DNA of 17,039 bases from JBNJGT01 sp964473285 (GCA_964473285.1 CAYYOI010000032.1:1-17039), one strand, 5' to 3'; shown: positions 5,416-13,039, numbered from the stretch's first letter. The notes: generated from the sequence alone by a model not told the origin. A program made the numbers and translations.

Positions 5416-6480
5416 TTATTGCACAATCTCTATCCCAAGCTCGTCAGTCATATACTGCTCTTGCTGCTTGGAATTCTCATCGATCTTGCCAAGCACCCAG
5501 GGTGATTTCACACCTGTGATGATTGTCATCACCGTGAGCTTTCCTTTCATCTCTTCGGTCACTCGTGCTCCCCAGATGACATTGGCATCTTCGTCAAGGC
5601 TTTCTGTTACAAGCTCTCCAATCTTGTTGATCTCTTCAAGGGTCAGGTCCTGGCCTCCATGTATGTGGATCAGGGCACCTGTTGCACCTTCGTAGTTTAT
5701 ATCTAGTAGGGGGTTCTTTAGAGCTCCTGCAACAGCCTCATCAACACGATTATTGGTATCTGACGCACCAACACCGATTACTGCAACACCACCATTACTC
5801 ATGATTGCCTTAACATCAGCATAGTCCAGATTGACCAGAGATGGTATTGCAATGGTTTCCACTATTCCCTTGATCATGGTTGAGATCAGTTCGTTTGCTA
5901 CAGCAAAAGCCTGCTGGATAGGCAGGTTACCTGCAATGTTTACCAGTCGGTTATTGTCTATTACGATTACAGTGTCTGATACTTTCCTCAATTGTTGAAG
6001 TCCGTACTCAGCCTTATCTACTCGCGCACGTTCAATCCTGAAAGGCATGGTCACAGTTCCGATCACGATTGATCCCAGGTCACGGGCAACATTTGCAACA
6101 ACAGGTGCTGAGCCTGTACCAGTTCCACCGCCCATACCTGCGCAGACAAATACCATGTCAGCATCCTTAAGGCAGCTCTTGAATTCCTGTACGTTCTCTT
6201 GTGCAGCTTCAGCCCCTTTCTGAGGGTATCCTCCGCAACCGAGTCCTCGTGTAATGTCCTTACCTATCAGAAACTTTTTGTCAGCTTCAGTTATGTTCAG
6301 ATGTTGTTGGTCAGTATTGGTTGCAATAATCTCTGCACCTTTGACTCCCTTCTTATAGAGCCAGTTGACCATATTGTTACCAGCACCACCACAGCCGATG
6401 ACTTTGATATTAGCCTGGCCTACATTTGTCTCTTCCACAGTTTCTGCGGTTTTCATCGCGTTTTCCACAATAAAATCCAT
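5416..6480 (-). CDS. ftsZ: cell division GTPase FtsZ
   Basis: A 354-residue tubulin-superfamily GTPase that polymerises into the division ring. The nucleotide-binding IKVIGCGGAGNNMV is at 25-38, the tubulin signature GGGTGTGSAP at 117-126, and the polymerisation T7 loop NLDYADV at 217-223 with both Asp residues present. The GTPase core ends near VITGVKSP-type residues 320-327. A short linker follows, then a C-terminal DELGIEIVQ that may be the partner-binding peptide. From memory, the ERARVDKAEYGL, IDNNRL and NLDYAD segments look more like archaeal FtsZ2 than FtsZ1; that subtype is inference. The ATG is preceded by GGGGTGAAAAACAA, a good ribosome binding site. The leader is about 70 nt from the better TATA box, unlike the leaderless neighbours. 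It is monocistronic, with its own terminator. Confidence 0.97.
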   Translation of the reverse strand: MDFIVENAMKTAETVEETNVGQANIKVIGCGGAGNNMVNWLYKKGVKGAEIIATNTDQQHLNITEADKKFLIGKDITRGLGCGGYPQKGAEAAQENVQEFKSCLKDADMVFVCAGMGGGTGTGSAPVVANVARDLGSIVIGTVTMPFRIERARVDKAEYGLQQLRKVSDTVIVIDNNRLVNIAGNLPIQQAFAVANELISTMIKGIVETIAIPSLVNLDYADVKAIMSNGGVAVIGVGASDTNNRVDEAVAGALKNPLLDINYEGATGALIHIHGGQDLTLEEINKIGELVTESLDEDANVIWGARVTEEMKGKLTVMTIITGVKSPWVLGKIDENSKQQEQYMTDELGIEIVQ

Positions 6481-6573
6481 TTGTTTTTCACCCCTACGTT
6501 TGTTTTGTATATTATCTTCCCGATTAGGAAATATGATCTATATTTTATGACATAGCTATCGCTAGATAATAAT

Positions 6574-6583
6574 CTATTTATAA
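6574..6583 (-). promoter_or_regulatory. probable ftsZ TATA box
   Basis: Minus-strand TTATAAATAG is the strongest TATA-like sequence upstream of ftsZ. It is flanked by the inverted hexamers AGCTAT (6554-6559) and ATAGCT (6583-6588). Start of transcription would be near 6554. A weaker alternative, AAAATATAG near 6538-6546, would give a leader of about 40 nt. Confidence 0.5.
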
Positions 6584-6611
6584 TAGCTTACACATACTAT
6601 TTCCTAGAACT

Positions 6612-6694
6612 TCGCCAAACAACAAAGACTTTCGCCAAAAAGTCTTTAACCAAACTTTTATCGCCAACCCACAAGGTCTCGCCAAAAACCTTGT
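6612..6694. repeat. four TCGCCAA motifs, two in hairpin loops, upstream of ftsZ
   Basis: TCGCCAA begins at 6612, 6632, 6661 and 6679. The second copy's CGCCAA is exactly the hexaloop of a perfect 9-bp stem (AAAGACTTT 6624-6632 with AAAGTCTTT 6639-6647). The fourth is the hexaloop of an unrelated stem (ACAAGGT 6671-6677 with ACCTTGT 6688-6694, plus one mismatch and a T-A closing pair). The other two copies lack a stem. The cluster lies 30-110 bp upstream of the ftsZ TATA box and 80-160 bp downstream of the nitroreductase-like stop on the same strand. It could be an operator array or a structured 3' RNA. Confidence 0.75.
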
Positions 6695-6774
6695 ATTACT
6701 AATTTCCTGATTCTAACAATATATAAACATTTTTGTTCATTTAAGAACATATTAAAATACATATATTATAGACA

Positions 6775-7470
6775 CTACTCTTTTTTTGCAGATTCTTTTA
6801 CCTTTCCAAGTGCTTTTTTTGTTGAATCTACTGTTCCCTTAAGAAAAGGTGGCACTTTCTTTGCTGCTTTCCTGCATGCATCTACTCCGTTATGGATCTT
6901 TTCACTATGATACCCCAGCACTTTGTTTACACTCTTGACCCTGCTTCCATATGACTCCAGGAAACAGACTGAATCTATATCACATGTCCATGGAGGTGCT
7001 TTAGGTGTTTCTGCTGCAAACCCTATAGTGATTACTGCCTGTGGTCTTATACTATCAGGTATTCCAACCACACCACGAAGTGCATCCTCTTCAAATGCTC
7101 CTACCCAGCAGCTTCCAAGACCAATATCTGTTGCAGCTATAATCATGTTCTCAATTGCAGCAGCACAGTTCTGGATAGAATAAAGGCGGTCTCCACGCAC
7201 ACCATAATATTGTTCCACTTCCTCAGTGTTTGCGCAAACCACTATATGGACTGGTGCATCACACATCCATAACTGTTTATAACAGGCCTCAGCTATCGCT
7301 GTTCGTGTCTCCTGTTTTTTTACTATTATGAATTTCCAGTTCTGCAGATTTCCTGCGGATGGTGCCTGGTGCCCTGCATAGATTATTTTTCCCACATCAT
7401 CCATGCAAATATCTTCACTCTTGTATTTCCTGACACTTCTTCTGGTAGCTATGCAGTCTAAGGTCTCCAT
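6775..7470 (-). CDS. nitroreductase-family FMN oxidoreductase
   Basis: A 231-residue protein; residues 1-180 have the nitroreductase fold pattern. ATRRSVRKY (8-16) supplies the FMN-phosphate arginines, and HQAPSAGNLQNWKFIIV (34-50) is the flavin-contact segment. Also present are AAAIENMIIAATDIGLGSCWVGAF (103-126) and IGFAAETPKAPP (149-160). Such enzymes are homodimeric, FMN-dependent and use NAD(P)H on nitro-, quinone or other acceptors; the physiological substrate is not predictable. Residues from about 186 form an extra Lys-rich, amphipathic tail (KKVPPFLKGTVDSTKKALGKV) not usual in the family, perhaps for contact with membrane or nucleic acid. It is transcribed leftward from a shared divergent promoter with the ligase gene, leaderless by TATA spacing. 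Confidence 0.9.
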   Translation of the reverse strand: METLDCIATRRSVRKYKSEDICMDDVGKIIYAGHQAPSAGNLQNWKFIIVKKQETRTAIAEACYKQLWMCDAPVHIVVCANTEEVEQYYGVRGDRLYSIQNCAAAIENMIIAATDIGLGSCWVGAFEEDALRGVVGIPDSIRPQAVITIGFAAETPKAPPWTCDIDSVCFLESYGSRVKSVNKVLGYHSEKIHNGVDACRKAAKKVPPFLKGTVDSTKKALGKVKESAKKE

Positions 7471-7509
7471 GCTTAAACTTTAAATAGTTGACCTATTTAT
7501 ACTTTTTGC
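7471..7509. promoter_or_regulatory. 39-bp divergent promoter (nitroreductase-like gene / DNA ligase)
   Basis: The two start codons are only 39 bp apart. On the plus strand TTTAAATA (7479-7486) is about 27 bp before the ligase ATG. On the minus strand TATAAATA (7494-7501) is about 27 bp before the nitroreductase-like ATG. Each TATA box lies inside the other's start region, so both mRNAs should be leaderless and the two preinitiation complexes should exclude each other. Confidence 0.65.
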
Positions 7510-9231
7510 ATGAGATACGAGGAATTGGCACAATTATATGATTCATTATCTTCCACGAGCAAACGCCTTGAGAAGATAAATCTCCTGTCCAGATTCCTGA
7601 AAAAGGCAGATGGTTCCATCCTTCTTTTGCTCCAGGGCAGGGTCTTTGGAAGCGGTGATGAAAAGATTGGCGTTTCAGAGAAGACAGTGATAAAGGCCAT
7701 TGCATTGTCTGCAGGAGTGGATGAAGCAAAGATCAACCAAAGCTGGAAATCCCATGGCGACCTGGGTTCAGCAGCTGCTGAGCTCATAGGCAAAAAAAGC
7801 CAATCAACACTCTTCTCTACATCCCTGACAGTAAAGAAGGTTCACAAGAACCTCCAGGCCCTGGCAAGAATGACAGGTACAGGCGCAGTCAATCACAAGA
7901 CAAAGCTTATATCAGAACTCTTGACCTCAGCGACACCAATTGAAGCAAAATACATTGTCCGCACAGTTTTAGAAGACCTTAGAGTAGGTGTAGCCCAAAG
8001 CTCTGTCCGTGATGCCATGGTCTGGGCTTTTTGTGCTGAAGAGTTAGGCCTCAGATATGATGGTGACTTGTCTGTCCCTGACAGGGAGAAATACAATGAT
8101 TATGTCAATCGTGTACAGGAAGCCCTGGACATGACAAATGATCTTGAGAAGGTTTTCAATACACTAAAGAAAGGCATTGACAAGCTCAATCAACTTTCCC
8201 TTACAATTGGTTTTCCAGTCAATCCAATGTTAGCGATCAAGGCAAAAGACATTGATGATGCCTTCGACCGTGTCGGTTCTCCTGCAGCCTTTGAATACAA
8301 GTACGATGGATTCAGGATTCAGATTCACAAGAAAGGTAATACGATTCAGCTATTCACCCGTCGCCTTGAAGACGTGACTGCCCAGTTTCCTGATGTGGTC
8401 TCAGTCGTTAAATCCCATGTAAAGACCGATTCCTGTATTCTTGATGCAGAGGTTGTAGGATTCGATAGGAAAACCAAGAAATATCTTCCCTTCCAGAGCA
8501 TCTCCCAGAGAATCAAGAGAAAATATGATGTTGACAATATGGCAAAGGATTATCCAGTTGAATTGAATGTCTTTGACATACTGGAGAAGAACAAAAATAA
8601 TCTCATCAAGGAACCTTTTGACAAAAGACGTGGCATTCTAGAGGATCTGATCCCAAAAAAGAAAAGGTATATCTACCCCTCTGAGTTGATAAGAAGTGAC
8701 TCACCTGAAGAGGTGTCCCGATTTTTTGAGCAGTCTCTTTCCCAGGGAAATGAAGGACTCATGGCAAAAAAGCTTGACGCACCTTACAAGCCAGGTTCAA
8801 GGGTAGGTCACATGGTAAAGATTAAAGGTACCATGGAAAACCTGGAGCTTGTCATTGTAGGTGCCACCTGGGGTGAGGGAAAAAGGGTTGATTATCTCTC
8901 AAGTTTCACCCTTGCCTGTGTTGATGATGGCCAGTTCTTGGATATAGGAAAAGTTGGAACCGGAATCAAGGAAAAAGAGGATATTGGTATCTCTTTTAGA
9001 CAGCTAACAGAACTACTTCGCCCACATATAATCTCAGAATCCGAAAAGACTGTCAGGGTCAGTCCAAAGATTGTAGTTGAGGTTGCATACGAAGAGATCC
9101 AGAAAAGTCCTACTTACTCTTCGGGATTTGCCCTTCGTTTTCCCCGCCTCCTATTCCTTAGGGAAGACCGTTCACCAGAGGATGCAACAAGCCTGGAATA
9201 CATAAAAGAGCTCTTTGAGCAGCAAGTGTAG
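7510..9231 (+). CDS. lig: ATP-dependent DNA ligase
   Basis: A 573-residue replicative/repair ligase that seals nicks through an enzyme-adenylate. Residues 1-230 are the helical DNA-binding domain (TVLEDLRVGVAQSSVRDA at 152-169). The adenylation site is EYKYDGFR (262-269) with Lys264 as the AMP-accepting lysine. Further motifs are LFTRRLEDVT (281-290, motif III), ILDAEVV (310-316), NEGLMAK (414-420, motif IV) and MVKIKG (435-440, motif V). The C-terminal OB-fold carries RFPRLLFLREDRSPEDAT (543-560, motif VI). Length and motif order match archaeal LigB-type enzymes (about 560-600 residues). The cofactor is ATP by family, although some archaeal relatives also use ADP or NAD+. The start is fixed by the TATA box 27 bp upstream. 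Confidence 0.97.
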   Translation: MRYEELAQLYDSLSSTSKRLEKINLLSRFLKKADGSILLLLQGRVFGSGDEKIGVSEKTVIKAIALSAGVDEAKINQSWKSHGDLGSAAAELIGKKSQSTLFSTSLTVKKVHKNLQALARMTGTGAVNHKTKLISELLTSATPIEAKYIVRTVLEDLRVGVAQSSVRDAMVWAFCAEELGLRYDGDLSVPDREKYNDYVNRVQEALDMTNDLEKVFNTLKKGIDKLNQLSLTIGFPVNPMLAIKAKDIDDAFDRVGSPAAFEYKYDGFRIQIHKKGNTIQLFTRRLEDVTAQFPDVVSVVKSHVKTDSCILDAEVVGFDRKTKKYLPFQSISQRIKRKYDVDNMAKDYPVELNVFDILEKNKNNLIKEPFDKRRGILEDLIPKKKRYIYPSELIRSDSPEEVSRFFEQSLSQGNEGLMAKKLDAPYKPGSRVGHMVKIKGTMENLELVIVGATWGEGKRVDYLSSFTLACVDDGQFLDIGKVGTGIKEKEDIGISFRQLTELLRPHIISESEKTVRVSPKIVVEVAYEEIQKSPTYSSGFALRFPRLLFLREDRSPEDATSLEYIKELFEQQV

Positions 9232-9253
9232 TTCTTATCCGGAGGTAAATAAG

Positions 9254-9262
9254 TTTTTTAAG
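9254..9262 (+). promoter_or_regulatory. TATA box for the BCCT transporter
   Basis: TTTTTTAAG is centred about 27 bp before the ATG at 9286, again giving a leaderless start. GGAGG at 9241-9245 looks like a ribosome binding site but is 40 bp too far upstream to serve this gene. Confidence 0.5.
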
Positions 9263-9285
9263 GGCATCTATTCTAATATCGCCTG

Positions 9286-10767
9286 ATGAAAAAAGAGATC
9301 AACCCTCCAGTATTCTATACTTCTGCAGGTCTTATCATTTTCTTTGTGCTGTTGGGCATCTTCTTCACAGAATGGTTCGAAAAAACAGTGATAGTCCTTA
9401 ATGATACAATAACCACCTATTTTGGCTGGTACCTTACTCTTACAGTAAGCCTTTTTGTCATATTTTCATTATTCCTAATGTTTGGCCGTTACAAGAATAC
9501 CCGTCTTGGTCCTGACTATTCAACGCCGGAATACAGTTTTTTTTCTTGGATGGCTATGCTTTTCAGTTGCGGTATGGGGATTGGCCTTCTCTTCTATGGC
9601 GTGGCAGAACCCATGCTACACTATGCAACACCTCCAATTGGTGAGCCAGGAACAGTGGAAGCTGCAAAGACAGCCATGCACTTCTCCTTCTTGCATTGGG
9701 GGATACATGCATGGGCCACTTACATAATAGTTGGTCTCTCTCTTGCTTATTTTAGTTTCAGGAAAGGTTTTCCTCTTTCATTGAGGTATGTCTTTTATCC
9801 GATATTTGGCGAGCGAATCCATGGGAGAATTGGCCATCTCATAGAGATCTGCGCTGTGTTTGGAACCCTTTTTGGTGTTGCAACCTCTCTTGGAATTGGT
9901 TCTATGCAGATCAATTCAGGGCTTTCCTACTTGTTTGGCATACCTGATAACATAACAGTCAAGATCATACTCATAACAATCATCACTGCAATGGCCATGA
10001 CCTCTGTAATCTCAGGCATAAACAAGGGCATAAAATGGCTAAGTGTATTCAATATAAGTGTAGGAACCCTTCTTCTTCTATTTGTCATAGCTTTTGGACC
10101 AACCCTCTTCATAATAAAGACCTTCATACAGTATCTGGGCTCTTTCATGCAGAATGTTATAGAGATATCCTTCTGGAATGATGCATTCAGTGATAGCGGG
10201 TGGCAGAATGCCTGGACTCTGTTCTATTGGAGCTGGTGGATTGCATGGTCCCCTTATGTCGGAATGTTCATAGCCCGTATATCAAAAGGAAGAACCATTA
10301 GCGAATTCATCTTTGGTGTCTTATTTATCCCTACACTGATAAGTATGCTTTTTCTTACTGCATTTGGTGGCACAGGTATATTCCTTCATAGGCAGGGTGC
10401 AACATCCATAATGACTGCAGTAGAAGAAAATGTATCCACAGCATTATTCGAATTTTTCAAGCATTTTCCAATGACTTCCCTTATCTCAGGGATTGGGGTT
10501 ATCTCTGTGATAACCTTTTTTGTGACCTCATCCGATTCAGGCTCTCTAGTGATAGACATAATCACTTCAGGAGGAAACACGAACCCTCCATTGGCAACCA
10601 GGATATTCTGGTCAATCCTGGAAGGTATAGTTGCAGCGACCCTTCTGCTTGGAGGAGGTCTCATAGCACTTCAGACAGCAGCATTGTCAATGGCACTGCC
10701 TTTCTCCTTCTTCTTGCTCCTCATGTGCTACTGTCTGTATAAATCACTTAAAGAAGAAGGGACTTAG
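9286..10767 (+). CDS. BCCT-family betaine/choline/carnitine-type transporter
   Basis: A 493-residue membrane protein with 12 predicted hydrophobic helices. Family hallmarks are LGPDYSTPEYSFFSWMAMLFSC, GMGIGLLFYGVAEP (96-109), HWGIHAWATY (137-146), FYWSWWIAWSPYVGMFIARISKGRTI (313-338) and VTSSDSGS (413-420). The GMGIG form of the first motif and the TSSDS segment resemble sodium-coupled betaine carriers such as BetP. The tryptophan-rich helix 8 forms the usual quaternary-ammonium site. Glycine betaine or a related osmolyte is the likely substrate; the exact one is not predictable. The C-terminus ends about 15 residues after the last helix, so the long osmosensing tail of BetP is missing. The stop codon overlaps the convergent lipoprotein gene by 4 bp. 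Confidence 0.94.
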   Translation: MKKEINPPVFYTSAGLIIFFVLLGIFFTEWFEKTVIVLNDTITTYFGWYLTLTVSLFVIFSLFLMFGRYKNTRLGPDYSTPEYSFFSWMAMLFSCGMGIGLLFYGVAEPMLHYATPPIGEPGTVEAAKTAMHFSFLHWGIHAWATYIIVGLSLAYFSFRKGFPLSLRYVFYPIFGERIHGRIGHLIEICAVFGTLFGVATSLGIGSMQINSGLSYLFGIPDNITVKIILITIITAMAMTSVISGINKGIKWLSVFNISVGTLLLLFVIAFGPTLFIIKTFIQYLGSFMQNVIEISFWNDAFSDSGWQNAWTLFYWSWWIAWSPYVGMFIARISKGRTISEFIFGVLFIPTLISMLFLTAFGGTGIFLHRQGATSIMTAVEENVSTALFEFFKHFPMTSLISGIGVISVITFFVTSSDSGSLVIDIITSGGNTNPPLATRIFWSILEGIVAATLLLGGGLIALQTAALSMALPFSFFLLLMCYCLYKSLKEEGT

Positions 10768-11420
10768 CATTGGATCTTTGTTACAGTGACATTTTTCGGA
10801 ACCTTTATTGTCTCTGTTCTTACAACAGTCCTGTTCCTTAACTCTTTCCTGTACCTCTTTTCCTTTACTACGACATCTTCATAGACAGTAGCATCTGTAA
10901 TTTCTGGATCTACCACATCTATGTCAAGTTCCTTTATCTTGTCAAGGTCAAACCTGGTTGAGCCACTGCAATCCTCTATTGAATCGTATTTTGGAGGAAT
11001 TCCCTTGATTATAAGATCCATATGGTCATTTTCCTGAACCGTGAACCTGTTTTTTGGCATCCAAGGCTCCTTATCTGTAAAGAATACAGTTGCATAGTAA
11101 GATGTACCCACCGGGTCTTTTGTGTGCATCAGAAGATAGCCTTGGTCATTCGTCTTGAATTCAAGAATCATATCCTTTTCTGAAGGGTTCTTGATACGAA
11201 GGAAATTCCCGCAGGCCTCAAGTTCAGGCTCCTGCTCTTTCTTCACTGTCTTCTCAACAGTCTTTGTCACATTAACAAAATAAGGAATCTCAACGACATA
11301 AGATTCCACATCGTATACTTCCCTTTGCTCTTCTATTATCTTTTGCTCGACTACTTCAACAGTCTTACAACTGCATCCTGTGATCATCAGGATTAATGTC
11401 ATTAAGATAAGGAATCTCAT
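10764..11420 (-). CDS. predicted lipoprotein of unknown function
   Basis: A 218-residue protein. It has a short hydrophobic signal (residues 3-13) and a lipobox LMITGC with Cys16, so it is predicted to be exported and lipid-anchored on the outer face of the membrane. After the anchor come about 55 residues of alternating Val, Glu and Lys (VVEQKIIEEQREVYDVESYVVEIP). Then comes a compact central domain (CGNFLRIKNPSEKDMILEF ... YYATVFFTDKEPW ... DHMDLIIKGIP), and a second charged Val-rich stretch ending KNVTVTKIQC. The segments VNVTKTVEKTV (before the core) and KNVTVTKI (at the end) resemble each other. The two Cys pairs may form disulphides. It is the last gene of the KaiC-like operon, with its ATG in an ATGA overlap with the 80-residue gene. 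Confidence 0.8.
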   Translation of the reverse strand: MRFLILMTLILMITGCSCKTVEVVEQKIIEEQREVYDVESYVVEIPYFVNVTKTVEKTVKKEQEPELEACGNFLRIKNPSEKDMILEFKTNDQGYLLMHTKDPVGTSYYATVFFTDKEPWMPKNRFTVQENDHMDLIIKGIPPKYDSIEDCSGSTRFDLDKIKELDIDVVDPEITDATVYEDVVVKEKRYRKELRNRTVVRTETIKVPKNVTVTKIQC

Positions 11421-11659
11421 TCTTCTTCAAGCAATAACTTGATTTTCTCTTTTAGCATATGTTGTTTTTGAGGCGATGCAACCGCAGAGAAGATCTCATG
11501 GACAAGCGTGTCAGCCAGTTCATCCTGTCTTTGGGGGGGAAGTTCATGCAAGTCCTTGATTTCAAGCTTATCAAGCACCTTTTGCAAAAGAAAGTCAGCA
11601 CTAGCCCCGAAATAATCTTCCATTAGTTTATGTATATTCTCGCGTACAAGCATTGTCAT
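11417..11659 (-). CDS. 80-aa helical protein in the KaiC-like operon
   Basis: Family not recognised. The sequence is almost entirely helix-forming, with four likely helices (about 3-16, 19-31, 43-60 and 62-79), no signal, no membrane segment, and an acidic end LLLEEE. The central LPPQRQDELADTLVHEIF (residues 40-57) is its most distinctive segment. The gene overlaps both neighbours by ATGA: its start lies in the stop region of the KaiC-like gene and its stop in the start of the lipoprotein gene. It must therefore be translated in coupling with them, and probably works with them as a binding partner or adaptor. MTM offers two closely spaced starts; the first fits the overlap. Confidence 0.75.
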   Translation of the reverse strand: MTMLVRENIHKLMEDYFGASADFLLQKVLDKLEIKDLHELPPQRQDELADTLVHEIFSAVASPQKQHMLKEKIKLLLEEE

Positions 11660-12378
11660 ATGACTGGATAAAGGATTTTGATACCTTGCGAAGTTATATG
11701 GTATTCAACGAATGTTTTTGTATGGTTTGAACCTCTTATCTTGTGGACACGAATATATCTTGATGATATCTTGTCTTCTTTTCCTTGTTTCAGGACAGTG
11801 ACAGAATCTGCAAGAAAATCCTCTATCTTGAATCTGCTTATCACATCAGGAGTTGAGGTAGGAACCTCGGTTGTGAATACAACTGTCATGTTCATTTCTT
11901 TAAGAACACTTGTCAGCCTGAAAAGAGAAGCCCTGAACTCATTAACATTTGGATATTTCATGGACAAGGGAACAACACTATCTATCACCAATCGGTCAGC
12001 TCCCTTGCAGTTCCTCCGGATAAGATCAAGAAGTATATCCACATCAAGAAGGCTGGAGGTACCTCCCAGTTCCTCGTGGTTTGAGTATTGTCGGCGCAGT
12101 TTTGCAACATCCAGTATCTGGAGTTGTTCTTCATATTCAGTAAGATCAATGCCTATGCTCTGGCAGTCTGCAATAACCTGTTCTGCCTCTTCTTCAAGGG
12201 TAAGATATACTGCCTTCTCGTTTTTGCATGCACCATCATAAAGGAAAGTCAGAGTAAAAAGTGTTTTTCCTGCCCCGCTGCAACCAGATATGAGATTCAG
12301 TGAATTCTTTCTGAATCCTCCACCAAGCATCCTGTCAAATTCTGCTATCCCGCTGGAAACTCTTTGTACCTCTTTCAT
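11656..12378 (-). CDS. single-domain KaiC-like RecA-superfamily ATPase
   Basis: A 240-residue ATPase. It opens with RVSSGIAEFDRMLGGGF, the usual KaiC start. Walker A is GCSGAGKT (32-39), the paired acidic residues are in TLEEE (60-64), Walker B is RLVIDSV (129-135), and a sensor-type segment reads VFTTEVP (167-173). It ends with HKIRGSNHTKTFVEYHITSQGIKI, the typical end of the domain. Cyanobacterial KaiC has two such domains; archaeal single-domain proteins act in signalling or as assembly ATPases such as ArlH. The role here is not known. It leads the coupled trio with the 80-residue protein and the lipoprotein. A TATA box 28 bp before the ATG suggests a leaderless mRNA starting inside the end of the upstream membrane-protein gene region. 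Confidence 0.92.
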   Translation of the reverse strand: MKEVQRVSSGIAEFDRMLGGGFRKNSLNLISGCSGAGKTLFTLTFLYDGACKNEKAVYLTLEEEAEQVIADCQSIGIDLTEYEEQLQILDVAKLRRQYSNHEELGGTSSLLDVDILLDLIRRNCKGADRLVIDSVVPLSMKYPNVNEFRASLFRLTSVLKEMNMTVVFTTEVPTSTPDVISRFKIEDFLADSVTVLKQGKEDKISSRYIRVHKIRGSNHTKTFVEYHITSQGIKILYPVI

Positions 12379-12401
12379 AACTTTTATTTTTGCCTTGCAA
12401 A

Positions 12402-12410
12402 CTATTTAAA
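12402..12410 (-). promoter_or_regulatory. TATA box of the KaiC-like operon
   Basis: Minus-strand TTTAAATAG abuts the TGA of the upstream membrane-protein gene and is centred 28 bp before the KaiC-like ATG. The trio can thus be expressed apart from the membrane protein. Confidence 0.55.
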
Positions 12411-12920
12411 TCATTCGGATTTCAGCATACTGGGAATTGCTGCTCCAATAGCACAAGGCATTGCGATTACGAACACCAGTTTTATGAAATTCTCAAGTGA
12501 ACCCATATGCAGCATAAAACCGAATATCAGAAGTAAGAAAACAGAGACACTTAATGATATTGTATACATTGTTACAAGCCTTTTTGCCATGAACTGTCCC
12601 AGTGGCCTGTGCTTCTTGTCTTTTACCCTGCTGTATCCCACAAAGTAGATTTCACTGCTCAATATCAGAAGAGTTGACAGGACTATCATTAGTATATTGA
12701 ACCATGGAAGACTCATTCCTATCTCTACCATTAGTCCCTTGAAAACGAATGTAAGCCCAATGACAAGCGCACCATATATTGCATTTATAACATCACGCTT
12801 GGAGAAATGCTGTATCTTCTTGTCGATGAACTTATCATAAAGACTATCCACCTCACACTTTATGAAGAATAGCTGTTCCTCTTCCTTCTCGAGTTCTTTG
12901 TCAATATACCTCTTTTTCAT
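12411..12920 (-). CDS. four-helix integral membrane protein, DUF2391-like
   Basis: A 169-residue protein with a charged N-terminal helix (MKKRYIDKELEKEEEQLFFIKCEVDSL is mostly Lys and Glu). Four hydrophobic helices follow at about 46-67, 72-95, 114-138 and 144-164. The ALVIGLTFVFKGLM start of helix 1, the KRLVTMY loop and the AMPCAIGAAIPS helix 4 recall the archaeal/bacterial DUF2391 family of putative membrane proteins; this match is from memory. Function unknown. It diverges from znuA across 119 bp and lies 32 bp upstream of the KaiC-like gene on the same strand. A TTTTATTCC box about 28 bp before the ATG fits a leaderless start. Confidence 0.8.
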   Translation of the reverse strand: MKKRYIDKELEKEEEQLFFIKCEVDSLYDKFIDKKIQHFSKRDVINAIYGALVIGLTFVFKGLMVEIGMSLPWFNILMIVLSTLLILSSEIYFVGYSRVKDKKHRPLGQFMAKRLVTMYTISLSVSVFLLLIFGFMLHMGSLENFIKLVFVIAMPCAIGAAIPSMLKSE

Positions 12921-13009
12921 TTTAAAATGATTATTGTCTATCTGGAATAAAATCTTTTTAAAGTTTTCTTAAATGAACCTGTTATTGTTCTTAATTCCTT
13001 CACGTAGAA

Positions 13010-13018
13010 TTTATAAAC
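13010..13018 (+). promoter_or_regulatory. TATA box for znuABC
   Basis: TTTATAAAC is centred 26 bp before the znuA ATG, giving a leaderless start. The 119-bp gap to the divergent membrane-protein gene leaves room for a metal regulator site, but no clear palindrome is seen next to the box. Confidence 0.6.
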
Positions 13019-13039
13019 ATTAGATCTTTTCAAACTTGC

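Noticed and set aside
9807..9813. Another TTGGCGA (complement of the ftsZ-upstream motif)
   Set aside because: A single copy inside the BCCT coding sequence with no stem around it; chance occurrence.
6735..12978. Shared 13-mer TTCTTAAATGAAC at 12966-12978 and, inverted, at 6735-6747, as a possible common operator
   Set aside because: A shared 13-mer on either strand is expected a few times by chance in AT-rich DNA of this length, and the positions relative to promoters differ.
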